A stretch of 64,000 nt of DNA from NCBI RefSeq assembly GCF_000831645.3, contig NZ_CP012559.1:186001-250000 (forward strand), in the 5' to 3' direction. This document shows positions 17,412 through 26,356 of the stretch, in pieces (position 1 is the stretch's first letter; the number at the start of each line of letters is the position of its first letter). The translations under genes and the position numbers were made by a program. The notes under the pieces are model-generated. The model was not told where the DNA came from and did not search any database. It saw only the letters and a program-made list of their open reading frames with translations. The stretch is from Companilactobacillus heilongjiangensis (GTDB lineage Bacteria; Bacillota; Bacilli; Lactobacillales; Lactobacillaceae).

Positions 17412-18128
17412 ATGAAAATTACTCTTCAAGAACAGTTAATCAACTTGCTGACTAATTACATTCAAACTTTACCAGCCAACGCTAAATTGCCTTCCGAAAG
17501 GGAATTGGCTGAAAAGTATGAGTTGTCCCGTACAACTGTCAGAGCCGCTTTGATGGAACTGGAAGTTACCGGAATGATTCGTCGGGTACATGGTAAAGGC
17601 ACTTTTGTTAATAGGGTTGATCTAAATAGCGATTTGAATAGTAGTTATAGTTTCAATAAGCAGATGATTTCGCTGGGGAAGAAACCACAAACTAAAGTTC
17701 TTAGCTTTGAACGAAAGGAGGCCAATGCATATTTCGCTAAGAATTTGGAAACTGAAGTGGGTAGTCAAATAATCAAGATTAAGCGACTCCGATTTGCCGA
17801 TGGAATCCCAGTAATGTTGGAACGCACTTATCTACCGGCTGACCACTTCAATTTAATGACTGAATCGATGTTGAGCAATCGATCATTATATTCAGTTTTC
17901 TCAGAAGAGTTCAACGAGCAAGTTTACTATGCTGACGAATATTTCTTAGCCGGCATTACAAGTGCTAACGACAGTAAATATTTGGACATCAAAGAAGGCG
18001 CACCTTGTTTGAATCTCAGACGACAAACTTATGATCCACACAATCAAATTATTGAGTTTACTTTGAGCGTTGCCAGAAGTGATCAATTCGCGTATCACAT
18101 TCGACACGATATCAGTAACAAATCCTAA
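17412..18128 (+). CDS. GntR-family regulator with UTRA domain (NagR/YvoA-like)
   Basis: 238-aa repressor. The N-terminal winged helix (about 1-68) has LPSERELAEKYELSRTTVR and ends in RRVHGKGTFV. The UTRA effector domain (about 80-235) would sense a sugar phosphate. ATG 17412 is chosen over an in-frame GTG ten codons earlier because AGAAAGGA precedes it. It sits 30 bp before the PTS genes and probably controls them, itself and nagA through TGGT...ACCA boxes. The effector is likely a GlcNAc- or GalNAc-phosphate by analogy with NagR. Confidence 0.88.
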   Translation: MKITLQEQLINLLTNYIQTLPANAKLPSERELAEKYELSRTTVRAALMELEVTGMIRRVHGKGTFVNRVDLNSDLNSSYSFNKQMISLGKKPQTKVLSFERKEANAYFAKNLETEVGSQIIKIKRLRFADGIPVMLERTYLPADHFNLMTESMLSNRSLYSVFSEEFNEQVYYADEYFLAGITSANDSKYLDIKEGAPCLNLRRQTYDPHNQIIEFTLSVARSDQFAYHIRHDISNKS

Positions 18129-18158
18129 GGAAGAGTAAACATTTGGAGGTAAAAAGAT

Positions 18159-18647
18159 ATGGGTATTATTGCAGTAAGAATTGATGAAAGATTAATTCAC
18201 GGACAAGTAGCTAATTTATGGACAACTAAATTACAAGCATCAAGAATCATGGTAGTTGATAACGAAATTATAAAGAGTGATATTCAAAAAACTGCCCTTA
18301 AATTAGCTAAACCAGCTGGGGTCAACCTAAGTATTTTAGGAACAAAGAAATCTTCAGCCAATATCTTAGCCGGAAAATACGATTCACAAAAAGTATTCCT
18401 TGTTGTAAAGAAACCAGCAACACTTGTAAGCATGATTGAAGAAGGCGTTAAATTCGACACAATCAATGTTGGTAATATGTCACAAAAAGACACAACTCAA
18501 CATTTGACACAATCAATCAACGTTACTGATGACGATTACGATGCATTCCACAAGATTATGGATGCTGGCGTTAAAGTAACAGCACAAATGGTTCCAAGTG
18601 ACCCAATCAAGGACTTTGCAGGTATCTTGAAAGAGTACAAAAAATAA
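18159..18647 (+). CDS. PTS EIIB, mannose/fructose/sorbose family
   Basis: 162-aa cytoplasmic phosphotransfer subunit. The phosphorylated His is in RIDERLIHGQV (His15). It takes phosphate from EIIA and passes it to the sugar as it enters through EIIC/EIID. GGAGG precedes the ATG at ideal spacing. First of four PTS cistrons. The order B-C-D-A with an adjacent AgaS and NagA resembles the gnb and aga clusters for N-acetylgalactosamine or galacto-/lacto-N-biose. Confidence 0.93.
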   Translation: MGIIAVRIDERLIHGQVANLWTTKLQASRIMVVDNEIIKSDIQKTALKLAKPAGVNLSILGTKKSSANILAGKYDSQKVFLVVKKPATLVSMIEEGVKFDTINVGNMSQKDTTQHLTQSINVTDDDYDAFHKIMDAGVKVTAQMVPSDPIKDFAGILKEYKK

Positions 18648-18671
18648 AAACTGAATTTGGGGGAAAGAACT

Positions 18672-19610
18672 ATGAGTTTTACAATTGTTCAAATATTGCT
18701 TCTCACGGCATATTCTATGTATAACATCTATGATGAATTACAAATGAATTCATCATTGAGTCAACCCGTTTGGGCCGGAATGATTTCTGGTTTAATCATG
18801 GGTGACATGAAGACAGGGCTTATTATCGGGGCTGCACTTCAATTGACAGTTCTAGGTGTTGGTACATTCGGTGGTGCTTCAAAGATCGATGCCAACTCAG
18901 GTACTGTTTTGGCTACTGCCTTTTCAATCGGTACTGGTATGAAGGCTGCTACAGCTATTGCCGCTATCGGTGTTCCAGTTGCCGCACTTCTAACATCATT
19001 TGATATTCTTGCTAGATTTACTAACACATATTTCCAACACAAAGTTGATAAGGATATTGAAAACTTCAACTACAAAGGTATTGAAAGACACACAATCATG
19101 GGTGCACTTCCATGGTGTCTATCACGTGGTATCCCTGTATTCTTAGCTTTGGCTCTAGGTCAAGGTGTTGTTAAGACAATGGTTACATATCTAAACGGAG
19201 ACTTACAATGGTTGAACACTGGTCTACAAACAGCTGGTGCTACACTTCCTGCCGTTGGTTTCGCTATCTTGCTTCACTACTTACCAGTTAAGAAACACAT
19301 CGCTTACTTGATCCTTGGTTTCACAATTACAGCTCTACTATCAACAGTATTTACAAGTATCCAAACACTTGGTACTGGTCTTACAGCTGCAAACAAAGCA
19401 TTTACAACAACATTTAACGCTCTTCCAATGTTAGCTATCGCTTTAATCGGTGCTGCATTTGCCATTCTTGAATACAAGAAGTCAATTGCTAAGATTAACG
19501 GCGCTCAAGCTGCTGGTCCTAAGAACACTGCTTCTGACGACGAAGATGAAGACGAAGACGATGAAATTGAAGACGCTAATGGGGAGGTAGACGGTGATGA
19601 AGAAGAATAA
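18672..19610 (+). CDS. PTS EIIC, mannose/sorbose family
   Basis: 312-aa membrane channel subunit with seven to nine hydrophobic segments, including GMISGLIMGDMKTGLIIGA and the GVGTFGGASKIDANSGTVLA region of the family. Start ATG 18672 with GGGGGAAAG before it. The last 24 residues (from about 287) are almost entirely Asp and Glu with a few Gly, Asn, Ala, Ile and Val, an unusual acidic cytoplasmic tail. The 3' end overlaps the start of EIID, indicating translational coupling. Confidence 0.92.
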   Translation: MSFTIVQILLLTAYSMYNIYDELQMNSSLSQPVWAGMISGLIMGDMKTGLIIGAALQLTVLGVGTFGGASKIDANSGTVLATAFSIGTGMKAATAIAAIGVPVAALLTSFDILARFTNTYFQHKVDKDIENFNYKGIERHTIMGALPWCLSRGIPVFLALALGQGVVKTMVTYLNGDLQWLNTGLQTAGATLPAVGFAILLHYLPVKKHIAYLILGFTITALLSTVFTSIQTLGTGLTAANKAFTTTFNALPMLAIALIGAAFAILEYKKSIAKINGAQAAGPKNTASDDEDEDEDDEIEDANGEVDGDEEE

Positions 19611-20412
19611 AGAGTATGAATTAACTAAAAAAGATTTCAACCAAATTAACAAACGTAGTATGTTTGGTTTCCAAATGGGTTGGAACTATGAAAGAATGCA
19701 AGCTTCAGGTTACTTATATATAATCTTGCCACAACTAAGAAAAATTTATGGTGAAGGTACTCCAGAGCTAAAAGAAGCTATGAAGACTCACAACCAATTT
19801 TTCAACACAAGTAATTTCTTTAACACAATCGTTACAGGTATCGATCTTGCCATTGAAGGTAAGGAAGGTGCTGATTCACTAGATACTGTTTCTGGTATTA
19901 AGACAGGTCTTATGGGACCTTTCGCTGCTATTGGTGATTCACTTTTCGCTGCTTTGGTACCAACAATCATGGGTGCTATCGCTGCTACAATGGCTTCACA
20001 AGGTAACCCACTTGGATTATTCCTATGGTTAGCAGTTAATATTGCTATCATGGTATTCCGTTGGAAACAACTTCACTTTGCTTATAAGACAGGTACAAAA
20101 CTTGTTTCTGAAATGCAAGGTCAATTGAATGCTTTAACAGACGCTGCTACATTGCTTGGTGTCTTCATCGTTGGTGCTTTGGTTGCTACTATGATCAACG
20201 TTCAAGTTCCATTAGTTGCTCACATGGGTAAAGTTTCACTATCAGTTCAAACGAATATTGATATGATTCTTCCAAAGCTAGTTCCAGCATGTATCGTTGG
20301 TCTTGTTTACTGGTTATTAGGTAAAAAAGGCATGACATCTACAAAGGTTATCTTCATCGTTATCATTTTTGCAGTTATCCTTTCAGCAATCGGCGTTCTT
20401 GGCAAAATCTAG
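19597..20412 (+). CDS. PTS EIID, mannose/sorbose family
   Basis: 271-aa EIID subunit that forms the membrane complex with EIIC. Family motifs seen are FGFQMGWNYERMQASGYLY near the N-terminus, FFNTSNFFNT and GPFAAIGDSLFAALVPTI. C-terminal membrane segments are at about 200-270. The ATG at 19597 lies within the EIIC gene (14-base overlap), with GGGAGGT as ribosome site encoded in the EIIC tail. Confidence 0.93.
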   Translation: MKKNKEYELTKKDFNQINKRSMFGFQMGWNYERMQASGYLYIILPQLRKIYGEGTPELKEAMKTHNQFFNTSNFFNTIVTGIDLAIEGKEGADSLDTVSGIKTGLMGPFAAIGDSLFAALVPTIMGAIAATMASQGNPLGLFLWLAVNIAIMVFRWKQLHFAYKTGTKLVSEMQGQLNALTDAATLLGVFIVGALVATMINVQVPLVAHMGKVSLSVQTNIDMILPKLVPACIVGLVYWLLGKKGMTSTKVIFIVIIFAVILSAIGVLGKI

Positions 20413-20426
20413 GAGGTTTTTAAATT

Positions 20427-20852
20427 ATGGCATTAATCTTGATGAGCCATGGAAATATGGCAATCGAAACATTAAAATCAGCAGAATTAATTATCGGTGA
20501 ATTACCTGAAACAAGTGCTTTAGGCCTAGAAAAATCAGATGGTCCTGAAGACTTGAAGGCAAAAGCTGAAACAGAAATTAAAAAATATTACGGCAAGGAA
20601 CCAGTTTTCTTAATCGTTGATCTACTTGGTGGTACACCAGGTAACGTCGCCGTTAACTTGACACAAACTTACCCTGACATGCATGTTATTTCTGGCTTAA
20701 ATCTACCAATGGTTATTAATTACGCTAATCAAAAATTTATCGGTTCAGATATCAAAGTTGCAGATCTTATGAAGGAAGCCAAGGATGGTATCGTTGACGT
20801 TAACGCCTTTATAAATTCTGACTCTGATGAGGATGATGAAGAGGATGAATAA
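20427..20852 (+). CDS. PTS EIIA, mannose family, with acidic tail
   Basis: 141-aa EIIA that accepts phosphate from HPr on the His of LILMSHGNMA (His9). The core ends near residue 130, and the last 11 residues (SDSDEDDEEDE) form an acidic tail like that of EIIC here. GGAGG upstream. Its last 8 bases overlap the ATG of the next gene (ATGAATAA arrangement), so translation is probably coupled. Confidence 0.92.
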   Translation: MALILMSHGNMAIETLKSAELIIGELPETSALGLEKSDGPEDLKAKAETEIKKYYGKEPVFLIVDLLGGTPGNVAVNLTQTYPDMHVISGLNLPMVINYANQKFIGSDIKVADLMKEAKDGIVDVNAFINSDSDEDDEEDE

Positions 20853-22860
20853 TCCTTATCGTTATACTCTGCGTCTAGCAATAGATAGTAACGTTTATGA
20901 TGCTGATAAAAAACAGCGATTGATTGATTTTGTCAAAAAAGCCCATGTTTCCGATGTTGCCTTTTTCATCAATCAAGAAGAATTATCAGATGCTCATATA
21001 ACTCTAGAAAAAGCTAAAGAATTAATTACTAACGTTGACGAAATTAGTCAGCCACTAAAAGAACTTGGTATCACCGTAAGTTTGAACCCTTGGACAACCA
21101 TGAATCACTCAGATCGTGGTATCCATATTAAACCAGAACTTGATATTAAACCGATGGTTAACTATCAAGGTGTCAAAAGTATTTCTATGGCTTGCCCCGG
21201 ATATAAAGGTTGGACTGATTATATCAGTGATATCTATGCCATCTGGGCAAGTATTCACCCCAATGAACTATGGCTGGAAGATGATTTCAGACATTATAAA
21301 AATGCTCCTTTCGCTCTGGGATGTTTCTGTGAAGATCACATGAAGCAATACAATGAGATTTTGGAAACAGACTTATCCCGCGAAGATTTCGTGGCCAAGA
21401 TGTTCACTGGTGGAGAAAATAAATATCGTAATGCATATTTACAAGTTGCACGTGCGGAGATTTTACATGTTGCACATATGATTGAACAAAAAGTTCACGC
21501 TGTATCTCCAACGACTCGCCTAGGTTTGATGAGTTCTTGGCCAGAAGTTCACGCACTCGAAGGTCGTGATTGGCAAAAGCTCTTGGACGAATTGAGCGGT
21601 GAAGATACACCAGCTGTATCACGTCCACATTTACCAGCATATAACGAGGTCAGTCCTCAACAATATGCTCGTGATTTTGAGAAATATACAGTTGCTACGA
21701 GAACTGAAATTGGTGATAAACACAAGATTTATCCTGAAATGGAAAGTTTCTTGTATTCGCAATATGCTAAATCAAATAAATTTACGCAATTTCAATTAGA
21801 TACAACTAGTTTTGTTCATGCGGATGGTGTTCTACTTAACATGTTCAGCATGATGGGTGATGGCATTAATACGACGTATCGTTATGACTCCCTATTAAAC
21901 GATGATAAAGCGTATTTAGACTTCTTATATGAAAATGGAATCGCCATTGAACATAGAAGTGGTGTTATTGTTCCAATGAATCAAGACGTTGCTAAGACGA
22001 AAATCGACAATGAGGGAACACTTGAAGGTTTGATGGCTTCGCAGACACAATGGTTAGAGTTGCTGTCAACACTTGGTATTGCAACCAAGCCACTTAATTA
22101 TATTGGTCAGGAAATCAAAAATAAGTGTGTTGCGATTACCGGAAACTTTTTGAATACCTTATCTGATGAACAAATCAGACAGATGTTTACACGTAACTTC
22201 GTTCTTTTGGACGGGGATGCCGTAATTATCTTGAACAATCGTCATCTATTGAATTTGATCAATGCAACGGATATTGAAGTTATCAAGAATCGTTCTGGAC
22301 ATCAATCATTTGAACAATTTGATGGTGAAACGATTTCTGGCATCAATAATCCAAGATTGACCATGTTAACTCACACAGGCGACTATGTAAAAGTTGATTA
22401 TAAATCTCAGGTGACAGTACATTCATCAGCTTATGACCGTTTAGAGAACAAGTTAGGACCAGTAACTGTCAGCGACGATAAGTTCTATGTCCTACCAATG
22501 ACAGATTCTCCAAAGTATGGTTGGCAAGCTCAATATACTGACATTCGTGAGGGAGATTTGAAGCAATTCTTTGAAGAACAATTAAGCGTGCCACATTTGG
22601 TCAACATGTACAATTGCAAGATGATCATTGATGAAAACCAATCAGAAATGATTATCAGCAACTGGTCGATTGATGATGTTGATGGGATTAATTTCTTCTT
22701 GAAAGATCGTAATGTTAAACAAGTTTCAGTTACATATCGTGACACGGATAATTCAGTTCAAAACCAAGTATTAGATGTCACCTTGGATTCTAAAGGAATC
22801 TATCACGTTGACTTTACCGTTAAAGAATTAGCAGTGCTTCACATAAAATTCTTAGGTTAA
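20845..22860 (+). CDS. Glycoside hydrolase-like protein, family not recognised
   Basis: 671-aa cytoplasmic protein without signal peptide. The first 400 residues read like a TIM barrel, with acidic candidates at the ends of strands (LWLEDDFRHY near 145-155; YPEMESF near 305). Residues about 410-480 resemble the GATase-like middle domain of GH42/GH112 enzymes (LLDGDAVIILNN), followed by a beta-rich C-terminus. I cannot assign a GH family. Position between EIIA and AgaS, with translational coupling to EIIA, suggests it cleaves the imported phosphorylated disaccharide. In the gnb cluster of L. casei a GH35 enzyme has this place. ATG 20845 is preferred; in-frame ATGs at 20827, 20833 and 20836 are possible. 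Confidence 0.7.
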   Translation: MNNPYRYTLRLAIDSNVYDADKKQRLIDFVKKAHVSDVAFFINQEELSDAHITLEKAKELITNVDEISQPLKELGITVSLNPWTTMNHSDRGIHIKPELDIKPMVNYQGVKSISMACPGYKGWTDYISDIYAIWASIHPNELWLEDDFRHYKNAPFALGCFCEDHMKQYNEILETDLSREDFVAKMFTGGENKYRNAYLQVARAEILHVAHMIEQKVHAVSPTTRLGLMSSWPEVHALEGRDWQKLLDELSGEDTPAVSRPHLPAYNEVSPQQYARDFEKYTVATRTEIGDKHKIYPEMESFLYSQYAKSNKFTQFQLDTTSFVHADGVLLNMFSMMGDGINTTYRYDSLLNDDKAYLDFLYENGIAIEHRSGVIVPMNQDVAKTKIDNEGTLEGLMASQTQWLELLSTLGIATKPLNYIGQEIKNKCVAITGNFLNTLSDEQIRQMFTRNFVLLDGDAVIILNNRHLLNLINATDIEVIKNRSGHQSFEQFDGETISGINNPRLTMLTHTGDYVKVDYKSQVTVHSSAYDRLENKLGPVTVSDDKFYVLPMTDSPKYGWQAQYTDIREGDLKQFFEEQLSVPHLVNMYNCKMIIDENQSEMIISNWSIDDVDGINFFLKDRNVKQVSVTYRDTDNSVQNQVLDVTLDSKGIYHVDFTVKELAVLHIKFLG

Positions 22861-22888
22861 AAATTATTTAGAGAAGGGATCCAATATC

Positions 22889-24061
22889 ATGTTTACAAAA
22901 ACAGATCAAGAACTAGAAAAGATGGGTGCTAAGATCACTACTCGTGAAATTCAACAACAGCCAGACTTATGGAAAGAAGCTTTCCAAAACTACACAGCTA
23001 AAAAATCTGAGATAGATAGCTTTTTAGGTAAAATAACTTCGACATATCCAGACCAAAAAATCAGAGTTATCTTCACAGGTGCTGGTACTTCAGCTTATGT
23101 AGGGGATACGCTTAGACCATATTTAAACCGTGCTGGCGATACTTCACACTTTGTTTTTGAAAGTATTCCTACAACTGATATTGTTTCTGCTCCACTAGAT
23201 AACTTAAGAAGTGATGATCCAACAATTTTAGTATCATTCGCTAGAAGTGGTAACTCTCCTGAAAGTGTTGCTACTGTAGAACTAGCTGAAAAGCTTATCA
23301 AGAATTTGTATCAAATCACTATCACTTGTGCTCCAGAAGGACATTTAGCTAAGAAAGCTGAAAACGAAGACGGTAATCTTCTACTTCTTCAACCAGCACT
23401 TTCAAATGATAAGGGATTCGCCATGACCGGAAGCTTCTCTTGCATGACCTTAACGGCCGCATTGATTTTTGATACAAGTGCTGAAGATAAGAAAACAGCT
23501 TGGGTTGATACAATGATTAAGATGGGTCAAGAAGTTATTAGTCGTGAGGACGAAATTCAAGCCTACGCTGATTTAGACTATGACCGTATTACATACTTAG
23601 GTAGTGGTTCACTTTCAGGACTTACTCGTGAAGCCCAATTGAAGGTACTAGAATTAACTGCCGGAGCATTGACAACAATCTTTGATTCATCAATGGGATT
23701 CCGTCACGGTCCAAAGTCATATGTTAACGGAAAGACAATCGTCTTTGATTTCATGAGCAATGATAAATATACTCGTCAATACGATGTAGATATCTTGGAA
23801 GAAATCAAGGGTGACGAAATTTGTGAGAAAGTTGTTGGAGTTGGTACATCAGATGACAACGACTTCTCAGGCGACAACTTCTTCATTAAAGCTGGAGCCA
23901 AAGATCTACCAGAACTATATCAAGCATTACCAGACGTAGTGTTCGCACAAACATTTGCATTGATGAACTCAATCAAAGTTAACAACACACCTGATACACC
24001 ATCAGCAAGCGGTACAGTAAACCGTGTTGTCAAAGGTGTTACAATTCACGATTACGAATAG
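22889..24061 (+). CDS. agaS: AgaS-type SIS-domain sugar isomerase/deaminase
   Basis: 390-aa protein with two SIS domains (about 45-190 and 215-370). Seen: FTGAGTSAYVGDTL, FARSGNSPES, YLGSGSLSGLTREAQLKVLELTAG split over the second domain, and a family-typical GFRHGPKS. AgaS proteins convert galactosamine-6-phosphate to tagatose-6-phosphate and ammonia. That fits a NagA deacetylase downstream and a PTS upstream. Length matches the family (about 385). GAAGGGA precedes the ATG. It is the last gene of the PTS operon, which ends at a strong terminator. Confidence 0.88.
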   Translation: MFTKTDQELEKMGAKITTREIQQQPDLWKEAFQNYTAKKSEIDSFLGKITSTYPDQKIRVIFTGAGTSAYVGDTLRPYLNRAGDTSHFVFESIPTTDIVSAPLDNLRSDDPTILVSFARSGNSPESVATVELAEKLIKNLYQITITCAPEGHLAKKAENEDGNLLLLQPALSNDKGFAMTGSFSCMTLTAALIFDTSAEDKKTAWVDTMIKMGQEVISREDEIQAYADLDYDRITYLGSGSLSGLTREAQLKVLELTAGALTTIFDSSMGFRHGPKSYVNGKTIVFDFMSNDKYTRQYDVDILEEIKGDEICEKVVGVGTSDDNDFSGDNFFIKAGAKDLPELYQALPDVVFAQTFALMNSIKVNNTPDTPSASGTVNRVVKGVTIHDYE

Positions 24062-24074
24062 TAATTAATGAAAC

Positions 24075-24110
24075 AAAAAGGTTGAAACATTAATTTGTTT
24101 CAACCTTTTA
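24075..24110 (+). terminator. Terminator of the PTS-agaS operon
   Basis: AAAAGGTTGAAAC ATTAATTT GTTTCAACCTTTT, a long perfect stem with a T-rich 3' side. Confidence 0.92.
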
Positions 24111-24124
24111 TGTGTTGTGTTCAC

Positions 24125-24301
24125 TGCCGCCTCCGGTTGACAGTTATTTCGCCTGATGTGGGGACCGGCGTGAGCCAAGGTCTCACACCTCGCTTTGAAG
24201 CCTCGCAAAACCGGCGAGTCTCCAAAGTCGCCCCGTGGTGTAATGGCTAAAGCCATAACGCCACCTCCACTACTGGTGAATAACTGTCAACCGGAGGCTA
24301 G
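24125..24301 (-). repeat. Cloverleaf repeat copy 8, class B
   Basis: Complete reverse copy right after the agaS terminator. Arms TTGACAGTTATTTCGCC and GGTGAATAACTGTCAA pair; ends TGCCGCCTCCGG and CCGGAGGCTAG. Head-to-head partner of copy 9 (class A). Confidence 0.92.
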
Positions 24302-24442
24302 GTTAATTAAAATATTGGAATTATTATTCTCTTGGGATTGAACTGATGTGTTTGATTTAAAGTGGAGAATTATAATATTGGATAGAACCCCAATTGAACG
24401 CGTAGATATTTAGTAATGTAATTGAGGAATAAAGTATTTAAA
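24302..24442. other. AT-rich spacer of the copy 8/9 pair
   Basis: 141 bp without a gene. A TATAAT-like box lies near 24370 but has no convincing -35 partner. Confidence 0.35.
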
Positions 24443-24630
24443 TTAGTCGGAAGAGATGAGATTATTTACCCGCTGTGGGTGTGGCGTTAGAGCTTTAGCT
24501 CTTACACCACCGGGCGTGTTTGGAGACTTACCGGTCTTTGGTAAGGCTTCAAACCGAGGTTCGAGACCGAACTTTGGCTCGGGCCGGTCCGCATAGCAGA
24601 TAAATGCTCTCGGCTCTGGAAACGGCATAT
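24443..24630 (+). repeat. Cloverleaf repeat copy 9, class A
   Basis: Complete forward copy between the spacer and the first nagA. Inner hairpins GTGGCGTTAGAGC...ACACCAC, CTTACC/GGTAAG and GGTTCGAG/CTCGGGCC. It ends 37 bp before the nagA start, so it lies in the nagA leader or promoter region. Confidence 0.92.
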
Positions 24631-24667
24631 TTAATTATCAATGAAAAAAGTAGAAGGAGATTTGAGA

Positions 24668-25828
24668 ATGTCATATTTTATTCATGCTAAGAAGTTCTTT
24701 TTGAAAAATACTACTGAAAACGGTGGTTATCTAGAAGTCACTGATGACGGTAAATTCGGTAAGTTTTATACTGCTGATGAAGAAAAACCAGCTGGCAAGA
24801 TTGTTGATTACTCTGACAAATTTATTGCCCCTGGTTTAGTTGATACTCATATTCATGGTCTTTGCGGCCACGATGTTATGGATGATGATTTTGACAAGCT
24901 CAATGAAATGTCAGAAGGTTTGTTGAAAGCTGGTGTAACTTCATGGTTGCCAACAACTTTGACAGCTTCACATGATCAATTATTGAGTATTTGCCACACA
25001 ATCGGTGATAACTATAAGAAAGTTACCGGTGCTAAGATTCAAGGTATTCACTTTGAAGGACCTTTCTACACTGAAAAACACAAGGGTGCTCAAAATCCTA
25101 AGTACTTTAGAGATCCTGATGCTGAGGAATTCAAAGATTGGCAAGATGCTGCCCATGGCATGATTAGAAAAATTTCTATTGCTCCTGAAAGAAAGGGTGC
25201 CCCAGAATTTGTTAAAGCCGTTGCATCTGATAAAGTTGCCGTTTATTTGGGTCACAGTGATGCTACATTTGAGCAAGCTAAAGCCTGTGTCGAAGCTGGT
25301 GCTACCGGATTTACACATACATATAATGGTATGAGCGGTTTGAATCACAGACTTCCAGGTATGGTTGGCGCTGCACTTTCAATGCACCTAGTTGATGACG
25401 AATTGATCTGTGACGGTCACCACGTTAATCCATATGCTGCTAGAATTGTAATCGAAAAGAAGACACCAGAACACGTTGCGTTGATTACTGACTGTATGCG
25501 TGCCGGTTTGATGCCAGATGGCGACTATGTATTGGGTGAATTACCAGTTGTTGTTGCCGACGGAACTGCTAAATTGAAGGAAGCTCCACATAGTTTAGCT
25601 GGATCGATTTTACTATTGAAAGATGCTATTAAGAACGTTGTTGACTGGAACATTGCTACGGACGAAGAAGCTGTTGAAATGGCTAGTTACACAGCTGCTA
25701 AGAGTTCTAAAGTACTTGATGAATGTGGTATTATCGCTGACGGTAGAGATGCTGACTTTATTGTGCTTGATGATGATATGACATTGTCAGAAACTTATCT
25801 TGATGGAGTTTCAAGATACCAAGCATAA
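24668..25828 (+). CDS. nagA: N-acetylglucosamine-6-phosphate deacetylase, copy 1
   Basis: 386-aa amidohydrolase that removes the acetyl group from GlcNAc-6-P or GalNAc-6-P. Seen: PGLVDTHIHG (metal site), HFEGPFYTEKHKGAQNP, the metal-binding YLGHSDAT and GFTHTYNGMSG, and the catalytic Asp region VALITDCMRAG. ATG 24668 follows GAAGGAG; an in-frame ATG nine codons upstream lacks a site. It is nearly identical in protein to copy 2 (26419) but differs at many silent positions. The stop is followed after 5 bp by a structured family-2 repeat and then a terminator. Confidence 0.94.
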   Translation: MSYFIHAKKFFLKNTTENGGYLEVTDDGKFGKFYTADEEKPAGKIVDYSDKFIAPGLVDTHIHGLCGHDVMDDDFDKLNEMSEGLLKAGVTSWLPTTLTASHDQLLSICHTIGDNYKKVTGAKIQGIHFEGPFYTEKHKGAQNPKYFRDPDAEEFKDWQDAAHGMIRKISIAPERKGAPEFVKAVASDKVAVYLGHSDATFEQAKACVEAGATGFTHTYNGMSGLNHRLPGMVGAALSMHLVDDELICDGHHVNPYAARIVIEKKTPEHVALITDCMRAGLMPDGDYVLGELPVVVADGTAKLKEAPHSLAGSILLLKDAIKNVVDWNIATDEEAVEMASYTAAKSSKVLDECGIIADGRDADFIVLDDDMTLSETYLDGVSRYQA

Positions 25829-25833
25829 TTAGA

Positions 25834-25975
25834 GAGAGTGGAGACAGGGCGGTTAGCTCCCGAGCATTTGCGTAGCTTCACGAATTATCCGCGTACTTTG
25901 CGGATGATTTGAGAAGGTATGCAAAGCGGAAGGAGTTGCCCTGTCGGAACTCGTTTTAGAGCCACTGCCTATATA
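25834..25975 (+). repeat. Family-2 structured repeat, copy 1
   Basis: About 140 bp beginning GAGAGTGGAG 5 bp after the nagA stop and ending CTCGTTTTAGAGCCACTGCC. It folds into nested stems: ACAGGGC/GCCCTGT outside, GCATTTGCGTAGCTTC/GAAGGTATGCAAAGC inside and TCCGC/GCGGA at the tip. Related copies are at 27582 and 57865. Confidence 0.8.
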
Positions 25976-25987
25976 ATTGAGATTAAA

Positions 25988-26028
25988 TAAGGGATACCGA
26001 AGACAAAAATCTTCAGTATCCCTTTTAT
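25988..26028 (+). terminator. Terminator of nagA copy 1
   Basis: AAGGGATACCGAAGA ... TCTTCAGTATCCCTTTT, downstream of the family-2 repeat. Confidence 0.9.
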
Positions 26029-26060
26029 TATGGTTCTTAGTTAATTCAATAAAACTAAAG

Positions 26061-26273
26061 TTGGAAGTATGTTTCCAATTTGTAAGAAAAAGGCAGAAGT
26101 TGGAAGTATGTTTCCAATTTGTAAGAAAAAGGCAGAAGTTGGAAGTATGTTTCCAATTTGTAAGAAAAAAGCAAAAGTTGGAAGTATGTTTCCAATTTGT
26201 AAGAAAAAAGCAAAAGTTGGAAGTATGTTTCCAATTTGTAAGAAAAAAGTAAAAATTGGAAACATACTTCCAA
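26061..26273. repeat. 39-bp tandem repeat array with an inverted last unit
   Basis: Six units of period 39. Units 1-5 start at 26061, 26100, 26139, 26178 and 26217 with TTGGAAGTATGTTTCCAA, an imperfect 18-bp palindrome, followed by a conserved TTTGTAAGAAAAA-type linker. Unit 6 (26256-26273) carries the same palindrome in opposite orientation (TTGGAAACATACTTCCAA), so the array can fold back on itself. The linker drifts from GGCAGAAG to GCAAAAG to GTAAAAA along the array. Because 39 is a multiple of 3, frames stay open on both strands (for example MFPICKKKAEVGS repeats), but no ribosome site at proper spacing supports a peptide. Confidence 0.9.
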
Positions 26274-26356
26274 TTCTATTACTATTTTAAATTTCAATGT
26301 ATCGAATGAAATGTCTTTGATTAAATAATATTTTGTGAAAAAGTTCATGATTAGTC

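Noticed and set aside
26061-26273. CRISPR array
   Set aside because: The whole 39-bp period including the linker is repeated, so there are no unique spacers, and no cas genes are nearby.
25977-26348. Repeat-peptide genes across the 39-bp array (MFPICKKK-type and QFVRKK-type frames)
   Set aside because: Frames are open on both strands only because the period is a multiple of 3; start codons have no ribosome site at working distance.
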